NCBI GenBank assembly: GCA_025928545.1
Contig: JAICJH010000020.1
Span: 1 to 64,000, forward strand
Direction: 5' to 3'
DNA from: Bryobacteraceae bacterium
Lineage (GTDB): Bacteria; Acidobacteriota; Terriglobia; Bryobacterales; Bryobacteraceae
Length of the DNA: 64,000 nucleotides
The position numbers and the translations under genes are program-made. Shown piece by piece: positions 35,948-44,914 of this stretch. How positions within the stretch are numbered: position 1 is the first letter of the stretch; every line of letters begins with the position of its first letter. The notes beneath the pieces were generated by a model. That model saw only the letters and a program-made list of their open reading frames with translations, searched no databases and had not been told where the DNA came from.

Positions 35948-37699
35948 TCAGTTTACAATAAATTTCTCTTCTTGTTGCACCGTCTGGTTGGCCCGGCGGT
36001 CGGTCGCCTTCACCTTCAGGGTGTAGACTCCCGGTCCCAGGGTGTTCAGAGGGAGCCTCTTCTGCACTGTCACCTGGCTGGCCCGGACATCTTTCATCGT
36101 GGAAAGATCTTCCGTCACATCCACCAGAGGAGCCCCGGTCGCGCCAACCTTGCTCACAACCAACTCAATCGCGCCATCGGGTTTGTTCGTTTTGTCGTCC
36201 GGACTGGTAGCGAAATTGTAGAACTGCATGTAAACGCCCATCTTCTCGTTCGTCTTAAACGTCGCACCCATCCTCGGGCGAACTTTCGTGTCGCCGATGG
36301 CGAACATGATGCCGCCGATATCCTTGGGCGGCAGAGCTTCAATGCTGTCGGCCAGAATCAAACTGCTCGAAGTGAGCCGGTCCTCGGCGAAATGGGGAAC
36401 ATCGAGTGCCTGCTCAATCACATTAATGTTGCCGGAAATCACGTCCTTCGCCACGATGTTCAGGCGATAACGGCCGGGCGCAAGCGGTACGGATTGCTGA
36501 TAGATCTGCTTCTGATTCTTGACGGCTTCCAGCAGTTCGTGCGGCGGCGTCTCCTCAAGCGTCGGTTCAAACTTGGTGACGCGGCGGCGGGTCAGGGAAG
36601 TCACCTGGCCGAGAACGTTGATGACGGCCTTGTCGTAACCGTCCTTTTGCGTAAACTGCAGATCGTGATTATCGAACTGAAGCGTGATGTTGGTCAGCAC
36701 GGAGGACTCCGTGACTCGCACGTAATCGGTGCGAACCAGCATCGGCAACCGGTTGTAGGTGATGCGCGAAGTGATATCGGCTTCCAGATCCTTGAACTTC
36801 ACCGGCGGGGGTTGCTGCATCTTGAAGAATATGTCCATCCGGTTGAACTCGTTCATGCTTTGGTTCAGGTACTGATCGGGCACGCCGAGGCGGGTTCCGT
36901 CTGTGCGGCTAAAGCGATCCGTCTTGGTGGACATGCCCTGCTGTTCATACAGCGTCAGACCGGCATTAGGCACGTTCAGGAGTGCGTCTTTTTCGGACGG
37001 ATCCATCGTCATCCGGTATTCGCCCGACATACTCTTATCCACAAATTCCAGGATAATGTTCTGACCAACGCCATCCACATAGCGGTAGCGCCACTGCTCG
37101 AACGGGAAAGTCTGGGTTTCACCGCCGCCTTCCGACATGGGACGGTTATAGGAACCGCCCGAGGAATGGGACTCGATTTCGTCCGGAGGGCCGAACTGGA
37201 TGTAGATTCGGCCGCGATCTGTGCGCCAGCCGGGAATACCGGACGCGAAATGCTCATTGGCATACGCGATACGCCGGTAATGCTCTTCCTTGAATTCGTT
37301 TTCGTCCGTGTCCGGCGTCGGATCGCGGCGCAGCCAGAATTGCTCGACGAACTGCTCGCGCTCTTCATCGGTATTGAACTGCTTAAACGCTTTTCGTTCT
37401 TCGTCGGAAATGATGTAGGCGACGTCTTCGTCCATCCACTTCTTATAAGGAGTGAGAAGTTCCTTCTTGAGAGCGTCTTCCTTCTTCTTGGCTTCCTTGG
37501 CAGTCATCGGTTTCGCCACGGTATCGCTCTTGGTGGCGCCTTTGGCGGCGCCCTTTTTGCCGGTTTGAGCGGGAGACTGGGAAACCGCCAGCAGCAGGGC
37601 CAGGCCGGCCGCCGGGATGAACAGTGCACGGACCGGGACACGCGCGGGGCGGTGGGGCCGTGCGCCGCCGCTGAAATTCTTGGGGTTCATTCCTGGCAT
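35948..37699 (-). CDS. GWxTD domain-containing exported protein
   Basis: This 583-residue protein has an N-terminal hydrophobic signal segment (about 25-42), a Lys/Ala-rich linker, then a GWxTD domain with IPGWRTDRGRIYIQFGPPDEIE near residues 155-175. A large beta-rich C-terminal region follows. GWxTD proteins are common in Acidobacteriota and Bacteroidota relatives; their role is unknown but they are usually exported. Here it lies just downstream of the oxidase cluster on the same strand. The first Met is followed by a second at codon 4. Confidence 0.85.
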   Translation of the reverse strand: MPGMNPKNFSGGARPHRPARVPVRALFIPAAGLALLLAVSQSPAQTGKKGAAKGATKSDTVAKPMTAKEAKKKEDALKKELLTPYKKWMDEDVAYIISDEERKAFKQFNTDEEREQFVEQFWLRRDPTPDTDENEFKEEHYRRIAYANEHFASGIPGWRTDRGRIYIQFGPPDEIESHSSGGSYNRPMSEGGGETQTFPFEQWRYRYVDGVGQNIILEFVDKSMSGEYRMTMDPSEKDALLNVPNAGLTLYEQQGMSTKTDRFSRTDGTRLGVPDQYLNQSMNEFNRMDIFFKMQQPPPVKFKDLEADITSRITYNRLPMLVRTDYVRVTESSVLTNITLQFDNHDLQFTQKDGYDKAVINVLGQVTSLTRRRVTKFEPTLEETPPHELLEAVKNQKQIYQQSVPLAPGRYRLNIVAKDVISGNINVIEQALDVPHFAEDRLTSSSLILADSIEALPPKDIGGIMFAIGDTKVRPRMGATFKTNEKMGVYMQFYNFATSPDDKTNKPDGAIELVVSKVGATGAPLVDVTEDLSTMKDVRASQVTVQKRLPLNTLGPGVYTLKVKATDRRANQTVQQEEKFIVN

Positions 37700-37725
37700 T
37701 GTCCTCTAAGGTTATTCGACTACTC

Positions 37726-38268
37726 TCAGTGTAGCTCAGACGCGGGGGGAGGAAAACCCGTTTCAGCCGGGCGGCGGCCCGGGTGCTTCCGTCCCGAAAT
37801 CCGCAGCCACTGGTGCAGGGCGAGGACCGCCAGGCAGATGAAAGGAAACGCCAAATAGCCCGCATAAGCCTCCAGTCGGGGTTCCGGGCCTGCGACAGTC
37901 ATCGTTCCCGTCAGACGAGCGTTTCGAATGCTTATTTCGTAGCTCCAGTCTCCTGGCTGGGGTAAAACCACTGAAACCGCAGAGAGAAGTTTGTTTTGAG
38001 TCTGCTCGCGGGTCGCCCGGGTTTGAATACGGGAGCTGCCGTGGATGAGGGTGACATCGACATTGACGTCGAGAGCCGGCTCCAGAGTCTCTTTGATCTG
38101 GACCAGAACGCTGAGGTCCACGGTCCCGCCCGCCCGCACCTGAGATGGCGAGGCAAACACGGTGACGATGTAGGGCTCGGCTTCCTGATGGAGCAGGACT
38201 GTCCCCCCATCGGCCATGAGTCCGGCAGCCGTCATGATTAACGCGATGATGAGCCCAAGCGTTCGCAT
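37726..38268 (-). CDS. YtkA-like membrane-anchored protein of the oxidase cluster
   Basis: This 180-residue protein has a signal peptide, an immunoglobulin-like domain (about 30-130, ASPSQVRAGGTVDLSVLVQ) like those of YtkA/FixH-type proteins, and a C-terminal transmembrane helix (about 138-158). Proteins of this type cluster with cytochrome oxidase or copper-handling genes. It starts one base after the CtaG fusion gene ends, so it is the last gene of the oxidase unit. The partner is not known. Confidence 0.65.
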   Translation of the reverse strand: MRTLGLIIALIMTAAGLMADGGTVLLHQEAEPYIVTVFASPSQVRAGGTVDLSVLVQIKETLEPALDVNVDVTLIHGSSRIQTRATREQTQNKLLSAVSVVLPQPGDWSYEISIRNARLTGTMTVAGPEPRLEAYAGYLAFPFICLAVLALHQWLRISGRKHPGRRPAETGFPPPASELH

Positions 38269-38269
38269 C

Positions 38270-40456
38270 CTACATCACCATCCCGCGCATCTGCATCGGC
38301 TGGAACAGAATCCAGACTGAAGCCGCATAGATCCCGATCGCGAATGCAGCCCACGGCATCAGCAGCCGTACGGCCCTTCCCACGGATTCCGTAACCCTGC
38401 GCGCCGTTTTCCAGATCAGGTAAACGCTCAGCACCAGCCCGCAGCCCAAAACCAGCAGTTGTATGCCGGGAAACCACTCCGGCACTTCAGCGGAACCCGC
38501 CATCGTATTGGCCGATAAGTGCAGAAACCTCGTCGCTGCCGGAACTATCGACCGCCATCCCGTGACCAGATGAAACGAGAAATGCGCCACCCACATCGCC
38601 GTGCCCAGCGGTATCAGCGGAAAGGCAAAAGCACGGGCACGCGGGAGCAACCACCAGAGCAGCAGCGGAGCCGCCATGATCCCCGCCGCGAAGAATCCCG
38701 TTGTGACCGGCAGCATTGTATGCAGCCCAAAATACCGGTACACCGCGTGCATCCAACTCATCACCGGATCGACCATCGCCGCGGCGGTGACCAGCGACCC
38801 GAAGATCATCACCCAGACCAGCGCTGCCGCGTCGGTGCGCTCCGAAAGACGTCCGATGCCGGATCCGCGCCGGTCTTCCGTTATCGCGATCCCGGGGGTC
38901 GACACAATCAGCCCCACATTATCGTGAGGGCAAGACTGCACGCAATCCAGGCAAAACGTACAGTCGAAGTTGCCGGCCTTCATCGGCTGGAACAGATAGA
39001 GCTCGCAACCGCGGTTTCTATCGTTGCCGCCGATGCAATCTTCGGTCTTGCACGAGCCGCACACGGCGCTCGACCGGACCTTCACCTCCAGCGGCGAAAC
39101 CAGCGTATTCACAAAATGAAACTGGCCGATCGGGCAGACATACTTGCAAAAGCTGGCGCCCTGAAAAAGTCCGTTGATCAGCAGCGCCGCCACGAAATAG
39201 CCGATCACGATCCACGCCGTCCACCACGGGCTGTTCCACAGGCTGAAAACTTCGTTCGCCCACAGATACAGCGCCAGCAGCGCAATTGCAAGCCATTTGG
39301 AACGCAGCGCTTTCGGCCAGCGCAGTTTGCCACCGAGGAACGAACCCCGCACCAGGGTGAATGGACATCCCATGCAAAACAGATTTCCGGCTGCCAGCAC
39401 CGCGATTACTGTAAAACCCCGCCAATATGTCCATGGCAGGGTCCCGGCGAGATTCAGGGGCGCGATCTGCGGGCCCCTCAAACCGTCAATCACAACAGCC
39501 GCGGCCACCGCGAACAGCACGCCCTGAAACGCCGGTCGAAACCACCGGTGCCGCAGAATGAGCCCGATCGTCGGCAACCGCAACAGGTCCCAGGGTTGCC
39601 GCGCTGCGGCCCTCGTCGCAGGCTTGATGCGGATCAGTTGGCTCTTCGCACGCGAACCCTGAATAGCCCGCATGGTCAGAATCAGAGCGGGAATCAGATA
39701 GGCGATCGAGCCTGGAACCCACATAATCGCCCCCGCGGTCGATTGATCTTCCAGTGCCGACATACCCGCGATTCGGGGCGCCGCAGCGTAAGTCTGGTAA
39801 ACAACGTGGCTGGAAAAAACCAGCCAGGCTGAGAGCGCCGTATTGACCGCGTCCGCCAGCACCAGGTAAGGGATTGCCAGCCACTGCGGCCAGTGCGGAC
39901 GGTTCGGCCAAAGACCAATCACGGGCGACCAGAACAGCAGCGCGCTGTAAAAGAAACACGCATGCTCCACACCGTGCCAACCGGCGGAAGTGAGCCCCAG
40001 ATCGTACCAGCGCGGCATGTGCCAGAAAAGTACGCTGGCCGCCATGGCAAGCCAGCAGACAACAGGATGCGTCAGCCGCCGCGCCAGCCGTTGCAAACCA
40101 TGCCAGCCAAGAAACGGCCCCAGGCCTTCCCGGAAAACGTCCGCGGGCAGACCGCGCAGAATGGGCAATACCGGCTGGCCGAGCAGAATCAAAGGAGGAG
40201 CCACCATGATGAGGATCAGGTGCTGCACCATATGCGCCATCAGCAGCAGGTTGCCGAAAGCATCGAGTGGCGAGGCCAGCGCAATGAAAAGCGCGGTCAG
40301 GCCACCAAGGTAGGAAGCCAGGCGTTCCACCGTGTAACGGTGAGGCGACTGCCGGTGCAGCCGTACCCACCCTCGCACATACAGGAAAACGGCCAGCCCC
40401 AGCAGGCCGATCAGGTGAAAATCAAAACGCCAGGACGTGAGTATTGCTTCGGCCAT
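38270..40456 (-). CDS. CtaG-type oxidase assembly protein fused to a polyferredoxin membrane protein
   Basis: This 728-residue protein joins two families. Residues 1-270 are CtaG (caa3 oxidase assembly factor): LASPLDAFGNLLLMAHMVQHLILIM with histidines in the membrane helices. Residues about 310-560 resemble NapH/CcoG/YccM polyferredoxins. CMGCP near 360, CKYVCP near 425, CGSCKTEDC near 465 and CTFCLDC..CP near 497 provide ligands for two [4Fe-4S] clusters. The C-terminal part adds more membrane helices. It lies within the oxidase gene cluster, so it may combine copper insertion with electron transfer. Both modules are intact with no frameshift. Confidence 0.82.
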   Translation of the reverse strand: MAEAILTSWRFDFHLIGLLGLAVFLYVRGWVRLHRQSPHRYTVERLASYLGGLTALFIALASPLDAFGNLLLMAHMVQHLILIMVAPPLILLGQPVLPILRGLPADVFREGLGPFLGWHGLQRLARRLTHPVVCWLAMAASVLFWHMPRWYDLGLTSAGWHGVEHACFFYSALLFWSPVIGLWPNRPHWPQWLAIPYLVLADAVNTALSAWLVFSSHVVYQTYAAAPRIAGMSALEDQSTAGAIMWVPGSIAYLIPALILTMRAIQGSRAKSQLIRIKPATRAAARQPWDLLRLPTIGLILRHRWFRPAFQGVLFAVAAAVVIDGLRGPQIAPLNLAGTLPWTYWRGFTVIAVLAAGNLFCMGCPFTLVRGSFLGGKLRWPKALRSKWLAIALLALYLWANEVFSLWNSPWWTAWIVIGYFVAALLINGLFQGASFCKYVCPIGQFHFVNTLVSPLEVKVRSSAVCGSCKTEDCIGGNDRNRGCELYLFQPMKAGNFDCTFCLDCVQSCPHDNVGLIVSTPGIAITEDRRGSGIGRLSERTDAAALVWVMIFGSLVTAAAMVDPVMSWMHAVYRYFGLHTMLPVTTGFFAAGIMAAPLLLWWLLPRARAFAFPLIPLGTAMWVAHFSFHLVTGWRSIVPAATRFLHLSANTMAGSAEVPEWFPGIQLLVLGCGLVLSVYLIWKTARRVTESVGRAVRLLMPWAAFAIGIYAASVWILFQPMQMRGMVM

Positions 40457-40475
40457 GGCTTATACTGCTGCTGAA

Positions 40476-41324
40476 TCAGCGGGCGTTGCCGTTGTGGTGG
40501 GGCAAGTCCACACCAGGAGCTTCAATACCAGCGCGAACGGCCAGCGGCCAGTTCTCGCGCACTTCAATCTTCTGTGCGCGTGCAATGACGTACCCGCCGG
40601 TCAGCCCAAACGCGAGTTGCGATGCGATGAACCAGCGCCAGTCGATGCGCGCGCTCAATGCCGGGTTGACCAGCGTCAGCACCGATGCGATCAGGCCGGA
40701 CCAAAGTATGGGCGCTGAAACTCCGGCCCACCAGAATGCCTTGCGCGGGAACATCGGCAGCATCACCGCATAGAGTACTCCCACAAGAAGCGAAGTCAGC
40801 ACGTGAATAATCGTGCCCAGAATCATGCCGACCGCATTGAATTCTTTAAGTTGCTCCACCGACGCAGTCGCCAGACCGGGCACCGCCGCCGCTGCCAGCA
40901 GGTTAATTGGATACCAGATACTGCCGCGAATCACCAGGCCGAAGAACAGCGCCACGCCGGCCATTGCGACGGCGCCCACCACGCCGCCTTTGAGCCCGGG
41001 CATCCACGGTTTGGTTTCCAGCTGGACCCGCGTTTTCGGATTCTGCCGCGACACGCGCAGCTGAACAACCGGAATGGCAGCCGGAAGCGCCAGCGGCCCT
41101 TCATCCTGTCTGGCCGGCACCAGTTCGTGGCGCTCATGCGGAAATACGTCGCGCCACCAGCCGATCGCCGAGAGCAGGACGACCAGGCCTCCTCCGATCG
41201 CCACGTAAGAACTACTCAGCAGGCCGGTAAAGACCAGCGCAATTCCCAGGGCCAATACAAGAGGCCACGGTGTAGACGCGGGCAGTTCGATGATGGCGGG
41301 TGTTTTAGTTTGTTCCGGAATCAT
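40476..41324 (-). CDS. Integral membrane protein of the cytochrome oxidase cluster, unknown function
   Basis: This 282-residue protein has about six hydrophobic segments: two near the N-terminus (about 20-60), then a charged loop, then four (about 115-255). The frame is open further upstream, but the ATG at 41324 lies 2 nt after the subunit III stop and fits tight coupling. I recognise no family. Its position between subunit III and CtaG suggests an accessory or small-subunit role. Confidence 0.65.
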   Translation of the reverse strand: MIPEQTKTPAIIELPASTPWPLVLALGIALVFTGLLSSSYVAIGGGLVVLLSAIGWWRDVFPHERHELVPARQDEGPLALPAAIPVVQLRVSRQNPKTRVQLETKPWMPGLKGGVVGAVAMAGVALFFGLVIRGSIWYPINLLAAAAVPGLATASVEQLKEFNAVGMILGTIIHVLTSLLVGVLYAVMLPMFPRKAFWWAGVSAPILWSGLIASVLTLVNPALSARIDWRWFIASQLAFGLTGGYVIARAQKIEVRENWPLAVRAGIEAPGVDLPHHNGNAR

Positions 41325-41326
41325 AA

Positions 41327-41923
41327 TTAGCGACCAATTACATAGACCACTGTAAAAACGACAATCCAGACTACGTCCACAAAATGCCAGTACCAACTCA
41401 GCAGGTGGATGCGGCGTTCATGCTGTTGCAGCGGTGCGCCGCTGAAGCCGAGCAGAAAAACAAGAGTCAGCAGAATCAGCCCGATGACGACATGGCTCGC
41501 ATGCAGCCCGACCAGCGAATAATACGTTGTTCCGAACACGTTGGTGGCGATGGTCAGATGATCCACATTGATGAGCTTGTTCCACTCCACCGCGGTCTGG
41601 CGCAGAAACTCCGCGCCCAGCAGAATAGTCGCGCCCAGCCAGAACAGAAAGCGGCCCCTGGCGTCGGATCGAAGCGTGCGCAACGCCAGTTCCGCCGTGA
41701 GGCTGCTGGAGAGCAGACAAATCGTCGCTACAATCGGCAGGCTGAGAACGTCGGCTGGCTGCGGTCCGGATGCGCTCTTGCCCGCAAAAAAGATATACGC
41801 CGTCACGAAAATACTGAACAGCGAAACTTCCGTCAGGAAAAGGCAGATGAGCCCGACCTTTCCGCGGTCGAGATTCACCGCTTCGTTGGCGGCATTCATC
41901 GGCAGGGTAGTGGCTGTGGACAA
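41327..41923 (-). CDS. ctaE: Cytochrome c oxidase subunit III
   Basis: This 198-residue membrane protein has five hydrophobic segments and matches the short form of subunit III. GLICLFLTEVSLFSIFVTAYIFF is the first helix, LGAEFLRQT is near residue 104, and the end has GLHASHVVIGLILL and SWYWHFVDVVWIVVF with the usual His and Trp-His-Phe motif. It stabilises the proton-pumping core of the haem-copper oxidase. It follows subunit I by 50 bp. Confidence 0.93.
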   Translation of the reverse strand: MSTATTLPMNAANEAVNLDRGKVGLICLFLTEVSLFSIFVTAYIFFAGKSASGPQPADVLSLPIVATICLLSSSLTAELALRTLRSDARGRFLFWLGATILLGAEFLRQTAVEWNKLINVDHLTIATNVFGTTYYSLVGLHASHVVIGLILLTLVFLLGFSGAPLQQHERRIHLLSWYWHFVDVVWIVVFTVVYVIGR

Positions 41924-41973
41924 TTCAATAACTCCTTCGTGCTGTAACCGTATTCACTGTGTTCCTCTGTCGA

Positions 41974-43665
41974 CTAAGACTGCTCATATTTCCAGTCGGG
42001 ATCTTCCGGATGCTTCAGATCCCACAGCGGCCGGCTGCTCCGGACTTCGGGCAGCGTTGCAAAGTTATACGAGGGCGGTGGCGACGTGGTGCCCCACTCA
42101 AGCGTCCATGCATCCCACGGATCGTTGCCCGCGGCCTTCCCGCGGATCAGCGAATCGAGTACGTTCCACACGAAAATCAGAATTGCTACCGCCTGAATTG
42201 CCACTCCCCATGTGGAAAAGTAATTGAATCCTTCCCAGCCGCGGCCCGCCGGATAAGTATAGATACGGCGCGGCATCCCCAGCAGTCCGGCGATGTGCAA
42301 ACCATCGAAGGTCACATGGAAGCCGATAATCAGCAGCCAGAAATGCCACTTGCCCAGAGTCTCGCTGAGCATCTTACCGGTCGCTTTCGGGAACCAGTAG
42401 TAGACGCCCGCGAACAATGTGCACAGCAGGCCGCCAATCAGGGTGTAGTGGAAATGCGCCACAACAAAATACGAATTCCCCAGTTGCCAGTCGAATGGCG
42501 CGACGGCCAGCATGATGCCCGTCAGGCCCGCAATCAGAAACTGAAATAAGAACGCCGTCGCCCAGAGCATCGGAGTGCGGAAGCGGATACGCCCGCCCCA
42601 CATCGTTGCAATCCAGTTGAAGATCTTGATGCCGGTCGGAACCCCCACCAGCATGGTTGCCACCGCGAAGAAGATGTTGGCGCGCGAAGGCATCCCCACC
42701 GTATACATGTGGTGCGCCCAGACTCCCAGGCTGATAAAGCCGATCGATACGCTCGCGCCAATCATGGCGGCGCGTCCGAATATCGGCTTGCGCGAGAAAA
42801 CCGGAACGATTTCCGTGATGCAGGCGAACCCCGGAATCATCAGGATGTAAACCTCGGGGTGCCCGAACAGCCAGAAGAAGTGCCGCCACAGGACGGCGTC
42901 GCCCGCCGTACTGGTGTCGAAGAAATGCGCGCCCAGAAAACGATCCAGCAGCAGCATAATCTGTGCGGCGGTCAACGGCGGCAGCGCCACAAGAATCTGA
43001 AACGAAACTACGCAGAACATCCACACCAGCAGCGGCATGCGCGCCAGTGTCATACCTTTCGCCCGCAGGCAAAGGGCGGTCGCCAGAATATTGATCGCCG
43101 TCACGGTGCTGCCGGCGCTGCTCATGATGATGCTGAGAATCCAGAAATCCGTGCTCGATCCCGGCGAAAATGCTTTCTCAGTCAGCGGCGCATACGCAAA
43201 CCACCCAACATCGGGCGCGCTGCCGGACCCGGCCGGTCCCGCCCATGCCAGGTAGCTGCTGTAGAGCAGAATGCCGCCAAATAACGTCAGCCAGAAACCC
43301 AGGGCGTTCAGCCGCGGGAACGCCATGTCGCGCGTTCCGATCATCAGCGGGACCAGATAATTCGCCAGCCCCGCAATGAAGGGCATCCCCACGAAGAACA
43401 CCATCGTGGTGCCGTGCATCGTGAACATCCGGTTGAAATTCTGCGGCGAGAGAAACGTGTTGTTCGGAATCATCAGCTGGATGCGGATCGCCGCACCCTG
43501 CAATCCGGCCACGACAAAGAAGAGCAGCGCGATGATGATGTACATCAGGCCGAGATGCTTGTGGTCCACCGTGAAGATCCACTCGTCGGCAAAGCTGGCC
43601 CAAAAGCTGCGCCGGCCAGCCGCGTGCGGATGAAGTTCTTCGGCAGGATAAGGAATGGATGCCAT
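41974..43665 (-). CDS. ctaD: Cytochrome c oxidase subunit I
   Basis: This 563-residue protein is the catalytic subunit of an aa3/caa3 oxidase. It carries the haem a ligand in MFTMHGTTMVFF and the FWLFGHPEVYIL motif with the Cu-B His cross-linked to Tyr. It also has the His pair GVWAHHMYTVG and the haem ligands in VAHFHYTLIGG. The Glu of GHPEVY is in the XGHPEV form of type A1 oxidases. Twelve membrane segments are expected. Confidence 0.97.
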   Translation of the reverse strand: MASIPYPAEELHPHAAGRRSFWASFADEWIFTVDHKHLGLMYIIIALLFFVVAGLQGAAIRIQLMIPNNTFLSPQNFNRMFTMHGTTMVFFVGMPFIAGLANYLVPLMIGTRDMAFPRLNALGFWLTLFGGILLYSSYLAWAGPAGSGSAPDVGWFAYAPLTEKAFSPGSSTDFWILSIIMSSAGSTVTAINILATALCLRAKGMTLARMPLLVWMFCVVSFQILVALPPLTAAQIMLLLDRFLGAHFFDTSTAGDAVLWRHFFWLFGHPEVYILMIPGFACITEIVPVFSRKPIFGRAAMIGASVSIGFISLGVWAHHMYTVGMPSRANIFFAVATMLVGVPTGIKIFNWIATMWGGRIRFRTPMLWATAFLFQFLIAGLTGIMLAVAPFDWQLGNSYFVVAHFHYTLIGGLLCTLFAGVYYWFPKATGKMLSETLGKWHFWLLIIGFHVTFDGLHIAGLLGMPRRIYTYPAGRGWEGFNYFSTWGVAIQAVAILIFVWNVLDSLIRGKAAGNDPWDAWTLEWGTTSPPPSYNFATLPEVRSSRPLWDLKHPEDPDWKYEQS

Positions 43666-43677
43666 ATGTTTTCCTGG

Positions 43678-44694
43678 TTAGCGGAGTGACGTCAGATAGG
43701 AAACGATCTGGTCGAGCTGCGTATCGTTCAGCGGAACAGCCGGCATTTTGTTGCCGGGTTTCATGTGTTGCGGATCTTTGATCCAGTCGCGCAGGCTGGC
43801 GGCGGTCATGGGAACTTCGGCCGCGACCAGCGTCTGCCGGCTCATCAGATGTGTAAGGTCCGGTCCCACGGTGCCCATCGACGTAACGCCATTGATGGTG
43901 TGGCACACGATGCAGGGCGATGCGAGAAACGCTTCCCGGTTAGCGTCGGGCTGAGTGGATGCCGCTTCCGCCTGCTGCTCCTTCACCCACTTCTGGAACT
44001 CTTCCGGGGTGTCCACGATCACCCGAAGCTCCATCTTGGCGTGTTGCGTTCCGCAATATTCCGAGCAGTTCCCGAGGTAAGTTCCGGTTTCCTGCGGATC
44101 CATCCACATCGAATTGGTGCGGTTTGGAATGACGTCCGTCTTGCCCGCCAGTTGCGGAACCCAGAAGCCATGCGACACATCGGCCGATTTCAGCGTGAGC
44201 GAAGTCAGTTTCGGCTGCGCCATGGTGCTCACCGGAATGTGCAGCTCGTTAGCGGTGTTGATTTTCAGGTCGGGATACTGGAACTCCCACCACCACTGAT
44301 GCCCGATCACCGTCACATACAAAGCGTCTTTCGGAATCTTCTGGTTCTGGACCGCCGCGGTAATACGCGCCGTCGACATCGAGAGAACGAAGACGATCAG
44401 GATGGGGATCACGGTCCACGCGATTTCCACCTGATTGCTGCCGTAAACCTGCGGCGGCTCGCTGAGATTGTCGCCCTCGCGGTGCGCGAAGCGAATCACC
44501 GCGTAAGTCAGCAAGCCTCCCACGACGATGAAGACAGCGAGGCAGACGACGACGGTGAGCTCGGACAGTTCGGAAACCAGACGCGCCGGAGTCGCCAGCG
44601 GGCGGAACATATTCCCTGAGGGGTGCATCGTCTGCGCCGACAAAACCGCGGCGGACGAGATAAACAAGGCTGGCAGGAATCGTCTGAGTGTCAT
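43678..44694 (-). CDS. ctaC: Cytochrome c oxidase subunit II with fused cytochrome c (caa3 type)
   Basis: This 338-residue protein has a signal peptide, two membrane helices, and a cupredoxin domain with the Cu-A motif CSEYCGTQHAKM near residue 210. A C-terminal cytochrome c domain with CIVCH near 261 and a distal Met in KPGNKMP follows. The fused cytochrome marks a caa3 oxidase that accepts electrons directly. The ATG at 44694 starts MTLRRFLPALF; upstream codons in frame are less plausible. It is the first gene of the oxidase unit. Confidence 0.95.
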   Translation of the reverse strand: MTLRRFLPALFISSAAVLSAQTMHPSGNMFRPLATPARLVSELSELTVVVCLAVFIVVGGLLTYAVIRFAHREGDNLSEPPQVYGSNQVEIAWTVIPILIVFVLSMSTARITAAVQNQKIPKDALYVTVIGHQWWWEFQYPDLKINTANELHIPVSTMAQPKLTSLTLKSADVSHGFWVPQLAGKTDVIPNRTNSMWMDPQETGTYLGNCSEYCGTQHAKMELRVIVDTPEEFQKWVKEQQAEAASTQPDANREAFLASPCIVCHTINGVTSMGTVGPDLTHLMSRQTLVAAEVPMTAASLRDWIKDPQHMKPGNKMPAVPLNDTQLDQIVSYLTSLR

Positions 44695-44823
44695 AGGCTG
44701 CGCGGCCCCGGGTGCAGGGGACGTGAGCCACAAGGGAAGGCATTTCTTAAACCAACAGAGGCAACGCGTAAGTGCCTTAGTTTGTGGCGCAGAAACCTGA
44801 TCCGCTCCGCATTGCTCGTAAGC

Positions 44824-44853
44824 TGCGCCACTACGCGCAGATCAATTGCGCGT
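44824..44853. promoter_or_regulatory. Candidate operator: overlapping inverted repeats upstream of the oxidase operon
   Basis: ACGCGCA (44833-44839) and TGCGCGT (44847-44853) form a perfect 7-bp inverted repeat with a 7-nt spacer. TGCGC at 44824-44828 pairs with GCGCA at 44835-44839 as a second, overlapping one. Another TGGCGCAG lies closer to the gene near 44785. The cluster lies about 130-160 bp before the subunit II start in a 220-bp gap. Read on the minus strand, TTGATC inside the spacer is a possible -35. The remaining bases of the gap show nothing more. Confidence 0.4.
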
Positions 44854-44914
44854 ATCGGCGCTCAATTCAGCTTTCGTTTTCATCGTACGGCCACTCTGAA
44901 ATGGTGCCGGCCTC

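Noticed and set aside
38519..39832. A 437-codon plus-strand frame rich in Arg, Gln and Pro
   Set aside because: Antisense shadow of the CtaG-polyferredoxin gene, with no recognisable domain.
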